DNA of 64,000 nt from NCBI GenBank assembly GCA_963849485.1, contig CAWKIF010000114.1:1-64000 (forward strand), in the 5' to 3' direction. Both the position numbers and the translations under genes were made by a program. The notes under the pieces were generated by a model that was not told where the DNA came from, searched no databases, and saw only the letters and a program-made list of their open reading frames with translations. Each line of letters opens with the position of its first letter. Position 1 is the stretch's first letter. This DNA is from CAVTWJ01 sp963849485. GTDB lineage: Bacteria; Oederibacteriota; Muellerivitia; Muellerivitales; Muellerivitaceae. Of the stretch, positions 1 through 8,035 are shown piece after piece.

Positions 1-161
1 CTTTGCGGAAAAAGGGAAAATGTTTTCTCAGAACGTTAAACGGAAAAAAATTGTGCGGTTTTAAAATCGAACCAGCCGGTACGCCAATTGAAGTTATAGT
101 AGGGGGAACAATACTCATCAAAATTCCGCTCAAGTCTTTCACCACGTTAGCAGGAGATTAC

Positions 162-1772
162 ATGCCTTCGAATAAGAAACCTCGCCGTGTATTCCTCGGA
201 ATCTTTTTATCCCTCTGCCTTCCCTCCTTCGCCGCCGAGGTCCATTTCCTCATCCTGCCCGGCACGGTGGTGGGGTCCATCAGCCCCTACATCTACGGCA
301 TGAACGACGAGGACCCCTTGGAGTGCGGGGCGACCCTGCGGCGCCTCGGCGGCAACCGCTTGACGGGATACAACTGGGTCAACAACGCCTCCAACGCGGG
401 CAAGGATGGGAAAAATACGAGCGATAACTGGCTTTGCGACAAGGAAAACTATTCCGACTGCGACCAGCCGGGCGCCCTGGCCAGGCATTTCGTCGGGGAA
501 AACCAAAAGGCCGGGATGGCAAGCCTTCTTACCCTTCCCATGGCGGGTTATGTGGCGGCGGATAAAAAGGGAGAGGTGGATGAGAAGGAAAAAGCCCCCT
601 CCAAGCGCTGGAAAAAAATTGTTTTTCACAAGAGGGGAAAGTTCACCCTGACCCCCAGCGGGAAGGACCCGGCCGTTTACGACGATGAATACGTGAATTT
701 CCTCGTGAGCAACTTCAAAACCGCCGCCGGGGGCGGGGTGAAATTCTACGGCCTGGATAACGAGCCGGGCCTCTGGTTCCAGACCCATCCACGCATCCAC
801 CCCAAACCCACGGGTTATTGGGAATTGGCCAACCTGACCGAAAAACTGGCCTATGCCGTCATCAAGGTGGACCCCACCGCTCAGATCCTGGGCCCGGCGG
901 CCAATGGCTGGCGGGAATTCCTGACGCTTCAAGACTCTCCCGATAGCGCGGACATCAACAAAACCGAGGGCACCTTCCTCGACTTTTACTTGAAACAGAT
1001 GAAGGCCCGGGAAGCCCACGACGGCCGGCGGCTCCTGCACATCCTGGACCTGCACTGGCACCCCGAGGCCTTGGGCGGCGGCGATCCCTTTTCAGGAGCC
1101 GGGGCAAAGCGCATCACCGAGGGAGACACCTCCCCGGATTCGGTAGAGGCCCGCCTCCAGGCCCCCCGCAGCCTTTGGGACCCGGGCTATGTTGAAACAA
1201 GCTGGATCACCCATTCCTCCACACAGGGCAAACCCATCCAGCTCATTCCCTGGCTCAAGGAAAAAATCGACCGTGATTATCCCGGTACTGGATTAGGCTT
1301 CAGTGAGTACGATTTCGGGGCAGGCAACCACATTTCGGGTGGTATCGCTCAAGCCGATGTTTTGGGTATCTTTGGCAAGTACGGCGTGTCCATGGCTGCC
1401 TTTTGGGGGAAATTACAGCCCTTCAACCGCGCGGCATTCCGCTTATATAGAAACTACGACGGGAAAGGCTCAACTTTCGGGGATACGGAGGTTTCTTCCG
1501 GTTCCGACGATATCACCAAAACTTCGGTTTATGCCACCACCGACATTCAACGCAGCGGATCTCTTTGGGTGGTGGTGTTAAACAAAGATCAAAAGGAAAG
1601 TGTCTCGGGGAAATTCGAAATCCAGGGGAAAGCGGCTTACAAGAATTGGACCTGTTATGGGTTTGACGGCCGTTCCGCCGAGATTCAGCCCTTGGGTTCG
1701 GGTCTCCTCAATCAGAACAAGTTCGATTATTCCATGCCGCCCCTCACGGCCAACTTATTCGTTCTCCAATAA
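162..1772 (+). CDS. Secreted glycoside hydrolase family 44 (endoglucanase/xyloglucanase type)
   Basis: Predicted to cut beta-1,4-glucan or xyloglucan outside the cytoplasm. The ATG at 162 is chosen because AGGAG lies five bases upstream; the frame is open further 5' without a start signal. Residues 1-25 form a signal peptide (basic start, hydrophobic core, end SFAA). The family hallmark GGNRLTGYNWVNNASNAG begins near residue 63. Glu201 in LDNEPGLW is the expected acid/base and Glu382 in SEYDFGAG the expected nucleophile. The C-terminal part fits the small beta-sandwich that accompanies the GH44 barrel. At 536 residues it is a catalytic unit with no visible carbohydrate-binding module or dockerin. 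It appears monocistronic. The family call is firm; the exact substrate is inferred. Confidence 0.88.
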   Translation: MPSNKKPRRVFLGIFLSLCLPSFAAEVHFLILPGTVVGSISPYIYGMNDEDPLECGATLRRLGGNRLTGYNWVNNASNAGKDGKNTSDNWLCDKENYSDCDQPGALARHFVGENQKAGMASLLTLPMAGYVAADKKGEVDEKEKAPSKRWKKIVFHKRGKFTLTPSGKDPAVYDDEYVNFLVSNFKTAAGGGVKFYGLDNEPGLWFQTHPRIHPKPTGYWELANLTEKLAYAVIKVDPTAQILGPAANGWREFLTLQDSPDSADINKTEGTFLDFYLKQMKAREAHDGRRLLHILDLHWHPEALGGGDPFSGAGAKRITEGDTSPDSVEARLQAPRSLWDPGYVETSWITHSSTQGKPIQLIPWLKEKIDRDYPGTGLGFSEYDFGAGNHISGGIAQADVLGIFGKYGVSMAAFWGKLQPFNRAAFRLYRNYDGKGSTFGDTEVSSGSDDITKTSVYATTDIQRSGSLWVVVLNKDQKESVSGKFEIQGKAAYKNWTCYGFDGRSAEIQPLGSGLLNQNKFDYSMPPLTANLFVLQ

Positions 1773-1843
1773 AATCAATGATTCTTAATCTAGGGGGGAG
1801 GGATCGGCCTGGATGGGCAGAGGGTGGACTAGTCTTTTTCTAT

Positions 1844-2989
1844 TCACAAAGTCTCAAAAAGGCCTGAGGAGAAGTTATCGTTGTCATTTTCCGGAATGGA
1901 AGCCGGTTTCACCTCAGATTCCTGTTGACCCCCTGAAATGCGGATAAATTCCCGATTCTCCAAACCCCCTAATACACAATAGGGAGTGACCTTATCCCGG
2001 AGGCCTTTAAGCTGGACGGGTAGGCGCGATTCGATATGGAACTTGTCATTGACTAAAAGGGCCATTTCCTCATTCACCAGGATCTCGTCCTGGGGGCATA
2101 TGGAACAAAGCCGTGAGGCGAGGTTGACCGAATTGCCAATCAGGGTGAATTCCATCCGGTTTCGGGAGCCCAAGTTGCCCATGATGGCGTGGCCGGCAAC
2201 AATTCCCACACCCATGCCGATCTTGACGTTGCGGGCCTTGAGCTCGCTATTAGTCCGGGCGATGTTGGTGAAGCTCTTTTGCATTTCGAAGGCCGCCTGG
2301 ATAACCCGATCAGCCTCCTCTTTCTCGTTCTCGGCGGTGCGCTTGAAATAAATCAGGGCGGCGTCACCGATGAACTTGTTGATCTCCCCGCCCTTCTTCT
2401 CCACGGCCGCCTGGATGGAAGTGAAAATCTGGTTCAGAACCCGGAGGGTTTCCTTGCTGGTGAGCTGCTCGGTCATCTGGGTGAAACCCCGGATGTCGGA
2501 AAAAAGGATGAAGGCAAGTTGGAGCTGCCCGCCCAGGGTGCTGTTCCCTCCCCCTGAGGATTGAAGCACATGCTTGGAGCCTTCACTACCCAGGTAGCGG
2601 TCAAGCGTCTGCCGGTTGGCGGCCAAGTTCTTGATGTTTTCCTGAACCACCATCGCCGCCTCATCGACCACCGATTGAATGCGCTCATCCACCTTTGTCG
2701 GGGAGGCATCCACAGCAAACTTCCAAGTTTCGGGCAGGGCCCCCGCCTTGAAGAAAATCCATTGGAGGCGGCAATACCATGTGACCCTGGATTGCCATTG
2801 GAATAGGAACCACCAACCTGCCATGGCCAGGGCGGCCACTGCGAAAACTTCCAGGCTCAGTTGCAAGTTATGGGTGAGAATCCAGACCATCTCCCCGGTC
2901 ACCGCCGACCACATGAGCAGGGTGAGGAAGAAAAACAAGGACACCTTGAAAGTGAAAGCCCTATTTTTGACAGAAGAAAGGGTAGACAA
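1844..2989 (-). CDS. Membrane-anchored class III adenylate/guanylate cyclase
   Basis: Makes a cyclic nucleotide at the inner face of the membrane. Two membrane helices (about residues 13-38 and 42-64) are followed by a short coiled linker and a class III cyclase domain from about 155 to 345. Metal-binding aspartates are Asp165 in FSDIRGFT and Asp209 in FIGDA. Lys205 in NKFIGDA is the usual adenine-selecting lysine. In the second selectivity motif the common GD is replaced by GN (LIGNSVNLASRL), so substrate choice is less certain than usual. The start is TTG at 2989, with GAGG five bases upstream. The acidic C-terminal tail of about 35 residues has no recognised domain. It stands alone, with no cAMP-binding partner nearby. 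Confidence 0.85.
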   Translation of the reverse strand: MSTLSSVKNRAFTFKVSLFFFLTLLMWSAVTGEMVWILTHNLQLSLEVFAVAALAMAGWWFLFQWQSRVTWYCRLQWIFFKAGALPETWKFAVDASPTKVDERIQSVVDEAAMVVQENIKNLAANRQTLDRYLGSEGSKHVLQSSGGGNSTLGGQLQLAFILFSDIRGFTQMTEQLTSKETLRVLNQIFTSIQAAVEKKGGEINKFIGDAALIYFKRTAENEKEEADRVIQAAFEMQKSFTNIARTNSELKARNVKIGMGVGIVAGHAIMGNLGSRNRMEFTLIGNSVNLASRLCSICPQDEILVNEEMALLVNDKFHIESRLPVQLKGLRDKVTPYCVLGGLENREFIRISGGQQESEVKPASIPENDNDNFSSGLFETL

Positions 2990-3194
2990 GAAAACCTCTT
3001 CGTTTAATTTTCGGGACGGTGTTCAAACCCTCCCGTTGGATAAGAATGATTATATCGAAACATACTTCGGCCTAAGTTCCAATAGTCCGCGAAATTGGGA
3101 AAATGGTTAACCGAAATACTGGTCGAATCTTTACAGGGGGGTAAAAAAAGGTTCAGTGATTTGCCGTTTCATTTAGTGACCGTCTCATGATCCT

Positions 3195-4067
3195 CTAGCT
3201 TTTATCTCGTTTTTTTACCGAGGGGTGTTTGCACCAGGGAAATTGCGAGGCCAAGGCCTCTTCCAGGATAAAATCGGGAAGAAAGCGTTTGAGGAAATAA
3301 AAAACCTTGTCCTCGGCCTTCACCAGGTACCGCCGCTTCATGGGCCGGTCGGAAAGGGCTTTCATCACAGCCTTCACCATCTTTTCAACCGGGGCGGCGT
3401 GCTTGAACCTTTCCAGGCTGAATTTCTCGAAATCACGGGTATAGGCGCTGTAGGCCGAATCTTCCGCAAGCGCCTTATCAGCCCGGCGGGCGTTTTGGGC
3501 TACCGACGTCTGGATCTCACTGGGCGCCAATTCGGAGACTTCCACCCCAAAAAGACCCGCCTCCATGCGCAAGGCGTCGGTTAATGATCTCACGGCGAAC
3601 TTGGTGGCCGAGTAGGGCCCCAAAACCGGAAGGGCCACCAGCCCCCCCACGCTTCCCACATTGAGGATCTTTCCCTTTCCCTGGCGGCGCATGAGGGGCA
3701 GAACTTCCCGGGTCACCCGCAGCAGGCCGAAGACATTGGACTCAAACTGAGCTTTCAAATCTTTATCGGAGAGATCCTCCCAAAAACCGGCCATCACGAA
3801 CCCCGCGTTATTCAACAAAAAGTCCACCCGCCCCTCTTCCTTCTCAGCCAGGGAGCGAACAGCCTCCCGAACCGAGGAGGTTTGATCCACGTCCATCCGC
3901 AGGGGAACAACCGGCAACGAGACGGCCAGGTCCATCAAGGCCTGTGCCCGATCTGGGTTACGGAAAGTGCCGTAGACTTTCCACCCTTTTTGGGCCATAG
4001 CCTGGGTCACGGCTAGGCCAATCCCGGAGTTGGCCCCGGTCACCAGGGCAATAGGGGACTTATCCAT
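3195..4067 (-). CDS. Short-chain dehydrogenase/reductase
   Basis: NAD(P)-dependent oxidoreductase with a classical SDR Rossmann fold. Visible motifs are the cofactor loop TGANSGIG at residues 10-17, NNAG, the catalytic serine in NVGSVGG, and YSATK carrying the catalytic Tyr and Lys. The ATG at 4067 has GGAGG nine bases upstream and overlaps the end of the upstream paralogue by eight bases, so the two are translationally coupled. The C-terminal extension after about residue 200 (membrane-facing FLKRFLPDF) is shared with the neighbour. The pair probably arose by tandem duplication. The substrate cannot be read from sequence; lipid or steroid-like alcohols are possible. Confidence 0.85.
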   Translation of the reverse strand: MDKSPIALVTGANSGIGLAVTQAMAQKGWKVYGTFRNPDRAQALMDLAVSLPVVPLRMDVDQTSSVREAVRSLAEKEEGRVDFLLNNAGFVMAGFWEDLSDKDLKAQFESNVFGLLRVTREVLPLMRRQGKGKILNVGSVGGLVALPVLGPYSATKFAVRSLTDALRMEAGLFGVEVSELAPSEIQTSVAQNARRADKALAEDSAYSAYTRDFEKFSLERFKHAAPVEKMVKAVMKALSDRPMKRRYLVKAEDKVFYFLKRFLPDFILEEALASQFPWCKHPSVKKRDKS

Positions 4068-4914
4068 GGCGGGCCTCCTGAAACCGGCTTAAAGTCCGCG
4101 TCATGATGTAGTCATAAAGGAAGTCAGGAAGAAAACGTTGAGCGAAGGGAAACAGCCGGGCGTCGGTACCGACCGGATAACGCAGTGCCATATTCTTGGC
4201 CTCGAGGGCCCTGAGAACTGTCTGGGCAACGACTTCAGGCCCCGGGGCTTGAAGGGAGTGTTGGTTGCCGTGATCCAGAATTTTCTCCAGAACCGGTTGA
4301 TAGGCTGATTTCCCTTCGGTGAAAATCTTGTTTTTCCGCCGGTTATCCCTGAATCGGGTATGGAATTGTCCCGGTTCCACCATTCCCACTTGGATGCCGA
4401 AAGGCCGTAGTTCCAGCCTCAGGCTCTCGCTCAAGGCCTCCACTGCGTGTTTGGAGGAGCAGTAAAGCCCGATCCCGGCGAAGGTCATCTTTCCAGCCAC
4501 CGAACTGATATTCAATATCCGGCCCCGGCCCCCGGACCTCATGGAGGGCAGGACTTCCCGGATGATCCGAAATAGTCCGAAAACATTAGTCTCATATTGT
4601 GCGAGAATTTCCTCGTCCGTGAAGTCCTCCAGAGCCCCAAAGGCCCCGAAACCCGCGTTATTCACCAAGGCGTCCAGGCTTCCCGCTTCCTTTAATACGG
4701 TTGCGACGCAAATCTTGACCGAATCCGGGTGATCCACATCTAGTGGAAGAATTTCAATGGAAAGGCCCTTTGATTTTTCTTTCAGGGGGCCGCCCTTTTC
4801 CGGATCCCGGAGCGTCGCGAAAACCCGCCAGCCTTTCCGGGCCAAAAGGACGGCTGATTCCAACCCGATGCCGGAGGAACAACCCGTGATTAAAACTGTT
4901 TTTGGATTTCCCAA
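4060..4914 (-). CDS. Short-chain dehydrogenase/reductase (paralogue of the downstream gene)
   Basis: Classical SDR with cofactor loop TGCSSGIG, NNAGFGAFG, catalytic serine in ISSVAG and active-site YCSSK. The C-terminal stretch FAQRFLPDFLYDY mirrors that of the following gene, which supports duplication. The start is TTG at 4914 behind a GGGGG stretch; no ATG in frame keeps the N-terminal beta-strand that precedes the glycine loop. First gene of a two-gene minus-strand operon with an eight-base overlap. The substrate is unknown. Confidence 0.85.
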   Translation of the reverse strand: MGNPKTVLITGCSSGIGLESAVLLARKGWRVFATLRDPEKGGPLKEKSKGLSIEILPLDVDHPDSVKICVATVLKEAGSLDALVNNAGFGAFGALEDFTDEEILAQYETNVFGLFRIIREVLPSMRSGGRGRILNISSVAGKMTFAGIGLYCSSKHAVEALSESLRLELRPFGIQVGMVEPGQFHTRFRDNRRKNKIFTEGKSAYQPVLEKILDHGNQHSLQAPGPEVVAQTVLRALEAKNMALRYPVGTDARLFPFAQRFLPDFLYDYIMTRTLSRFQEARHG

Positions 4915-5124
4915 GGGAACCCCCGATGAAGTCTAATAAGTTTCATCCGTCCAGAGATTAGTGATGGGTGTCGTTGTCTATACAACCGGCACAGTCTAGC
5001 GTCAAACCCCGTCAGCTAAGAACCACTAAAAAGGCCGCCAAGGAGGCATGAAGATTGCCCCCCAACCTGAAAACCGTTAGGATAGAGGCGATTTCTCGGT
5101 TTTTCATTCTTTCCGAGGTGTTTT

Positions 5125-6249
5125 ATGCGACTTCAAACACTTTTAGGCTGGGTTCTGGCCCTGATTCTCCCTACCTTCCTATGGGCAACGGCCTACAACG
5201 AGATGGAAGTTGTCAGTTTGCAGGGGACCATCATGGTCCAACACCCGAATAACCTTCCCCCTACCGCCCTCATGACAGGCAGTACGGTGGAGAAGGGCGA
5301 CATCCTCACCTGTTACGACCAAAGCTGGGTCATCCTCAAAACCCATAGCGGGGCGAGAATCGGCTTGGACGGCGTCTCGGGCCCCACGGTGGTCAGCATC
5401 GACGAGTTTTACCTTGAAGGCCCCGACCGCCAGATCCGCCTCATTCTTCAAAAGGGAGCCTTGTTCCTTAAAACCAACGGTTATGGCTCCAGGCAGAGTT
5501 TCTTCGAGATCAACACGGGTTCCGTGGTAACTTCCATTAATGACACTCAAGCACTATTGACTTATGACCCTGATCAGAATTTGCTTTCGGTCCAGCATAT
5601 GACGGGGGACTTGACCGTAATCGACAAAGACCACGAGGAAAAATTCAAATACGCGCACAGTGAACGCCATTGGAACAACGGGGTCATGACAGAAAAAGAA
5701 GCCGTACCGCTGGATGAATTGGATGTAATAAATTACAACCGATTTTTCGACTGCCAAGACCTGTTGGCGGAAGTTGAAAACAACATTCTTTTAAGCGGCC
5801 AGAATATTCTTATGAAGAGGAAATCTAACCTTTACGGGATAAACCTAAATGCGGATTACAATTTAAGCGCAGCAGATATGGGTGCGGGAGGCACCAATGT
5901 CCAAGAAGCTAACAAAGACTATCATGCTGGCTTAGAGGCATACAGAAACAGGGATTTTGGTGCTTCAAAAAACCTTTGGGAATTAGCCCTAAACTTGGCG
6001 CCTGGATTTTCCAAAGCACAAGCTGCCCTCAACCAACTAAAATCAGAAAAACCCGAGTTGTTTAAGGAAAACAGTTCCGGCAACAACCAAGCCCTCGACG
6101 AATACAACAAGGGGAGAGAGTCCTATCAAAAAGGAGACTTTCCCTCGGCGAAAAAGCATTGGAACCTGGCGATAGCCTTAAAGCCCGGCTATCCGGAAGC
6201 AACGGACAGTCTTTCTAAATTGCAGACCGAACACCCCGAGTTGAAATAA
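5125..6249 (+). CDS. Exported FecR-domain protein with TPR repeats
   Basis: Periplasmic or surface protein of unknown role. ATG at 5125 follows GAGGTG. Residues 1-22 form a signal peptide ending in ATA. Residues about 25-175 resemble the FecR beta-sandwich: a sequence raising damage-free 'effect size' motifs such as LQKGALFLKTN and the pattern VVTSINDTQALLTYDP. Two TPR-like units follow, at about 265-300 and 325-360, built on YNKGRESYQKGDFPSAKKHW. No sigma or anti-sigma helix and no membrane segment after the signal peptide is seen, so it is not a classical FecR anti-sigma factor. FecR-TPR architectures of this kind are common in environmental Gram-negatives, but I know of no assigned function. 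Confidence 0.7.
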   Translation: MRLQTLLGWVLALILPTFLWATAYNEMEVVSLQGTIMVQHPNNLPPTALMTGSTVEKGDILTCYDQSWVILKTHSGARIGLDGVSGPTVVSIDEFYLEGPDRQIRLILQKGALFLKTNGYGSRQSFFEINTGSVVTSINDTQALLTYDPDQNLLSVQHMTGDLTVIDKDHEEKFKYAHSERHWNNGVMTEKEAVPLDELDVINYNRFFDCQDLLAEVENNILLSGQNILMKRKSNLYGINLNADYNLSAADMGAGGTNVQEANKDYHAGLEAYRNRDFGASKNLWELALNLAPGFSKAQAALNQLKSEKPELFKENSSGNNQALDEYNKGRESYQKGDFPSAKKHWNLAIALKPGYPEATDSLSKLQTEHPELK

Positions 6250-6323
6250 ATCTCCCGCATTCTCCATCCGGCATTACGCTTTTTCCCCGGATCATCGGAA
6301 CCGTTTTTTCGAGGACCCAACCT

Positions 6324-6512
6324 ATGAGCGCTCCTATCCTTGAATTTGACTGTCCCTACTGCGGCTTTCCCAATTTTTCCCAAATCGACCCCCTCACGGG
6401 CCTTCATCAATGGACGAGTGATTGCGAAAACTGTTGCCATCCCATCGCATTGAGGGTCCGGGTTAGGCATGGGGAAATTGAGGAATGGGAAGCGGGACGA
6501 GAGCAAGACTGA
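6324..6512 (+). CDS. Small CPXCG-motif zinc-ribbon protein
   Basis: A 62-residue protein with two cysteine knuckles: CPYCG at residues 10-14 and CENCC at 34-38. It matches the CPXCG cysteine-rich family of small cytoplasmic proteins whose role is unknown; zinc binding is likely. Sequence between the knuckles (DPLTGLHQWTSDC) fits the family. The ATG at 6324 is the only start that keeps both knuckles. It follows the FecR-TPR gene by 74 bases on the same strand and may be cotranscribed. Confidence 0.75.
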   Translation: MSAPILEFDCPYCGFPNFSQIDPLTGLHQWTSDCENCCHPIALRVRVRHGEIEEWEAGREQD

Positions 6513-6514
6513 AA

Positions 6515-6600
6515 GGCAACTTTTAGCCGATAGCCCTTAGCTTACGACGCTAGAAGAATTTTCGCCGACAAGCTAATAGCCAATAGCTAATGGCTGTCGT
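6515..6600. repeat. Palindromic intergenic repeat rich in AGCTAATAGC motifs
   Basis: The interval carries two facing arms. The left arm contains TAGCCGATAGCCCTTAGCTTA (split here: TAGCCGATAGCCC then TTAGCTTA). The right arm contains GCTAATAGCCAATAGCTAAT. The reverse complement of the right arm resembles the left arm. It lies between two convergent genes. A partial look-alike lies at 36431-36482. No coding potential is seen. Confidence 0.5.
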
Positions 6601-7292
6601 TCAAGGCGTGACCGGGGCGCCGCCGTGTTGGATGAGGTTCACCACCACTTTGGCGACATAAAGAAGGAAGTACACCAGCATCCCCAATCCGCAGATCCAG
6701 GACATGACAGTCAGGGCTTTGCGGTTGAAGAGATTCCGGGTGTAATGCACCCCCAGCCCCAGGCAGGAATACCAAATCAGCTCGCTGGCCAGGACCGCGG
6801 AGAAAAAACAGGTGGCCGCCCCCCCACCAGGGGGATATTGCCGGACAACTGCAGGGTGCTCACCCAACCCACCCACCAGATGAGGGCGAAGGGGTTGGTG
6901 GCCACGAGCAAGAGCCCCATCACGAAGGAATTATCCAGCCATTGGATCTGCTTGCGGACGGTGATATTTTCCATGGCTTCCGGGTTTTCGCGGATTTCGG
7001 TCAGTACCGAATAGGCCAAAAAAAGCAGAAACAGGGCCGAGATGCCCCAGACGATGATCTTCCCCACGCCCACGATTCCATCCTTGGAGATCCCTACGAA
7101 AACCAGGTAAGCGAAACTGGCGTCCACAAGGGCAGCCCCAGCCCCCACCATGAAGGTCTGTTGGAACCCCCCGATGATACCTCTTCGGATGGCCAGGAAG
7201 TTGACGGGGCCGATCAGGATGGCGCTTCCAAATCCGAAAATCAGGCCCTGGGTGATGGCTAAGTAAATGAGCTTGAAGGTTTCATTCCACAT
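6601..7292 (-). pseudogene. LysE/RhtB-family amino-acid exporter, interrupted by a frameshift
   Basis: Inner-membrane exporter of the LysE superfamily. The first part (7292 down to about 6820) has the N-terminal GPVNFLAIRRG signature and four hydrophobic helices. The last two helices (LYVAKVVVNLIQ and the preceding CFFSAVLASELIWYS) are in another frame ending at 6601. The two frames meet at a run of seven C at 6819-6825 (G on the coding strand). Joined, they give a normal-length protein of about 230 residues. Read as is, the first frame ends after 171 residues without the C-terminal helices. It could be an assembly error, phase variation by slippage, or a recent pseudogene. Confidence 0.75.
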
Positions 7293-7435
7293 GGGGTTTT
7301 ATTTTACAGGATGGCGGGAGGGGGCCAATAGAAAAAGGGCCGCTTCCGGCTCTTTCTGTTTCCCCACTTGACCTTTCCATCTGTTCAAGCGAAACTCAAA
7401 ATGTCCTTATCAACTTCATTTTAAGGAAATCCCTT

Positions 7436-7921
7436 ATGCCCGAAACTGCGCTGGTAAACATCCTGATGGGAAGCAAGTCCGACTGGGAAGTCATGAAAAA
7501 CGCCTCCGAAACCCTTAAGCAGTTCGGGATCGACCATGAGTGCCGGGTGCTTTCCGCCCACCGCACGCCCCACGAAACATCCGAGTACGTGTCCGGCGCC
7601 GAGGCCCGGGGGGTCCAGGTGGTCATCGCGGCGGCCGGCGGGGCCGCCCACCTGGCGGGAGTCTGCGCCGCCCATACCGTTTTGCCGGTATTGGGGGTAC
7701 CGATGGAAAGCAAGTTGTTGGGGCTGGACTCTCTCCTTTCCACCGCCCAAATGCCGGGAGGCATTCCAGTAGGTACCTTGGCCGTAGGCAAGGCGGGAGC
7801 CGTCAATGCCGCGCTTCTGGCGGTCGCCATTCTGGGAACCCAAAATTCCGAGTTGCGGCGGAAACTTCACCAGTTCCGTAAGGACCAGGCCGAGAAGATC
7901 CTCAAGGAAAAACTCGACTAG
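7436..7921 (+). CDS. purE: N5-carboxyaminoimidazole ribonucleotide mutase (PurE class I)
   Basis: Converts N5-CAIR to CAIR in purine synthesis. The class I signature is clear: MGSKSDW at residues 11-17, SAHRTP with the catalytic histidine, the phosphate-binding GGAAHLAG, and AQMPGGIP. At 161 residues it is of family length. The ATG at 7436 follows TAAGGAAATCCCTT, an AAGGA box of good spacing. The usual partner purK is not adjacent. The upstream leader (7293-7435) has a short stem with GGCCG and CGGCT arms near 7337-7358 but no recognisable purine riboswitch. Confidence 0.95.
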   Translation: MPETALVNILMGSKSDWEVMKNASETLKQFGIDHECRVLSAHRTPHETSEYVSGAEARGVQVVIAAAGGAAHLAGVCAAHTVLPVLGVPMESKLLGLDSLLSTAQMPGGIPVGTLAVGKAGAVNAALLAVAILGTQNSELRRKLHQFRKDQAEKILKEKLD

Positions 7922-8035
7922 CCTTCCGCCCTTCCCCTTATTTTAGATTCATGAAAAAATAGGGATGGGACCCTTTCCCTGAGGTCTCCCTTTGCGTTAA
8001 TCTGCCCACCATTTTGAATCACAGGGCGGTCCCAC

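Noticed and set aside
207..1061. Long open frame on the minus strand under the GH44 gene
   Set aside because: It only mirrors the GC-rich codon pattern of the real gene. No family features, no ribosome site.
7293..7435. Possible riboswitch upstream of purE
   Set aside because: Only a short GGCCG/CGGCT stem is seen. None of the conserved bases of a purine or ZTP-type aptamer could be recognised.
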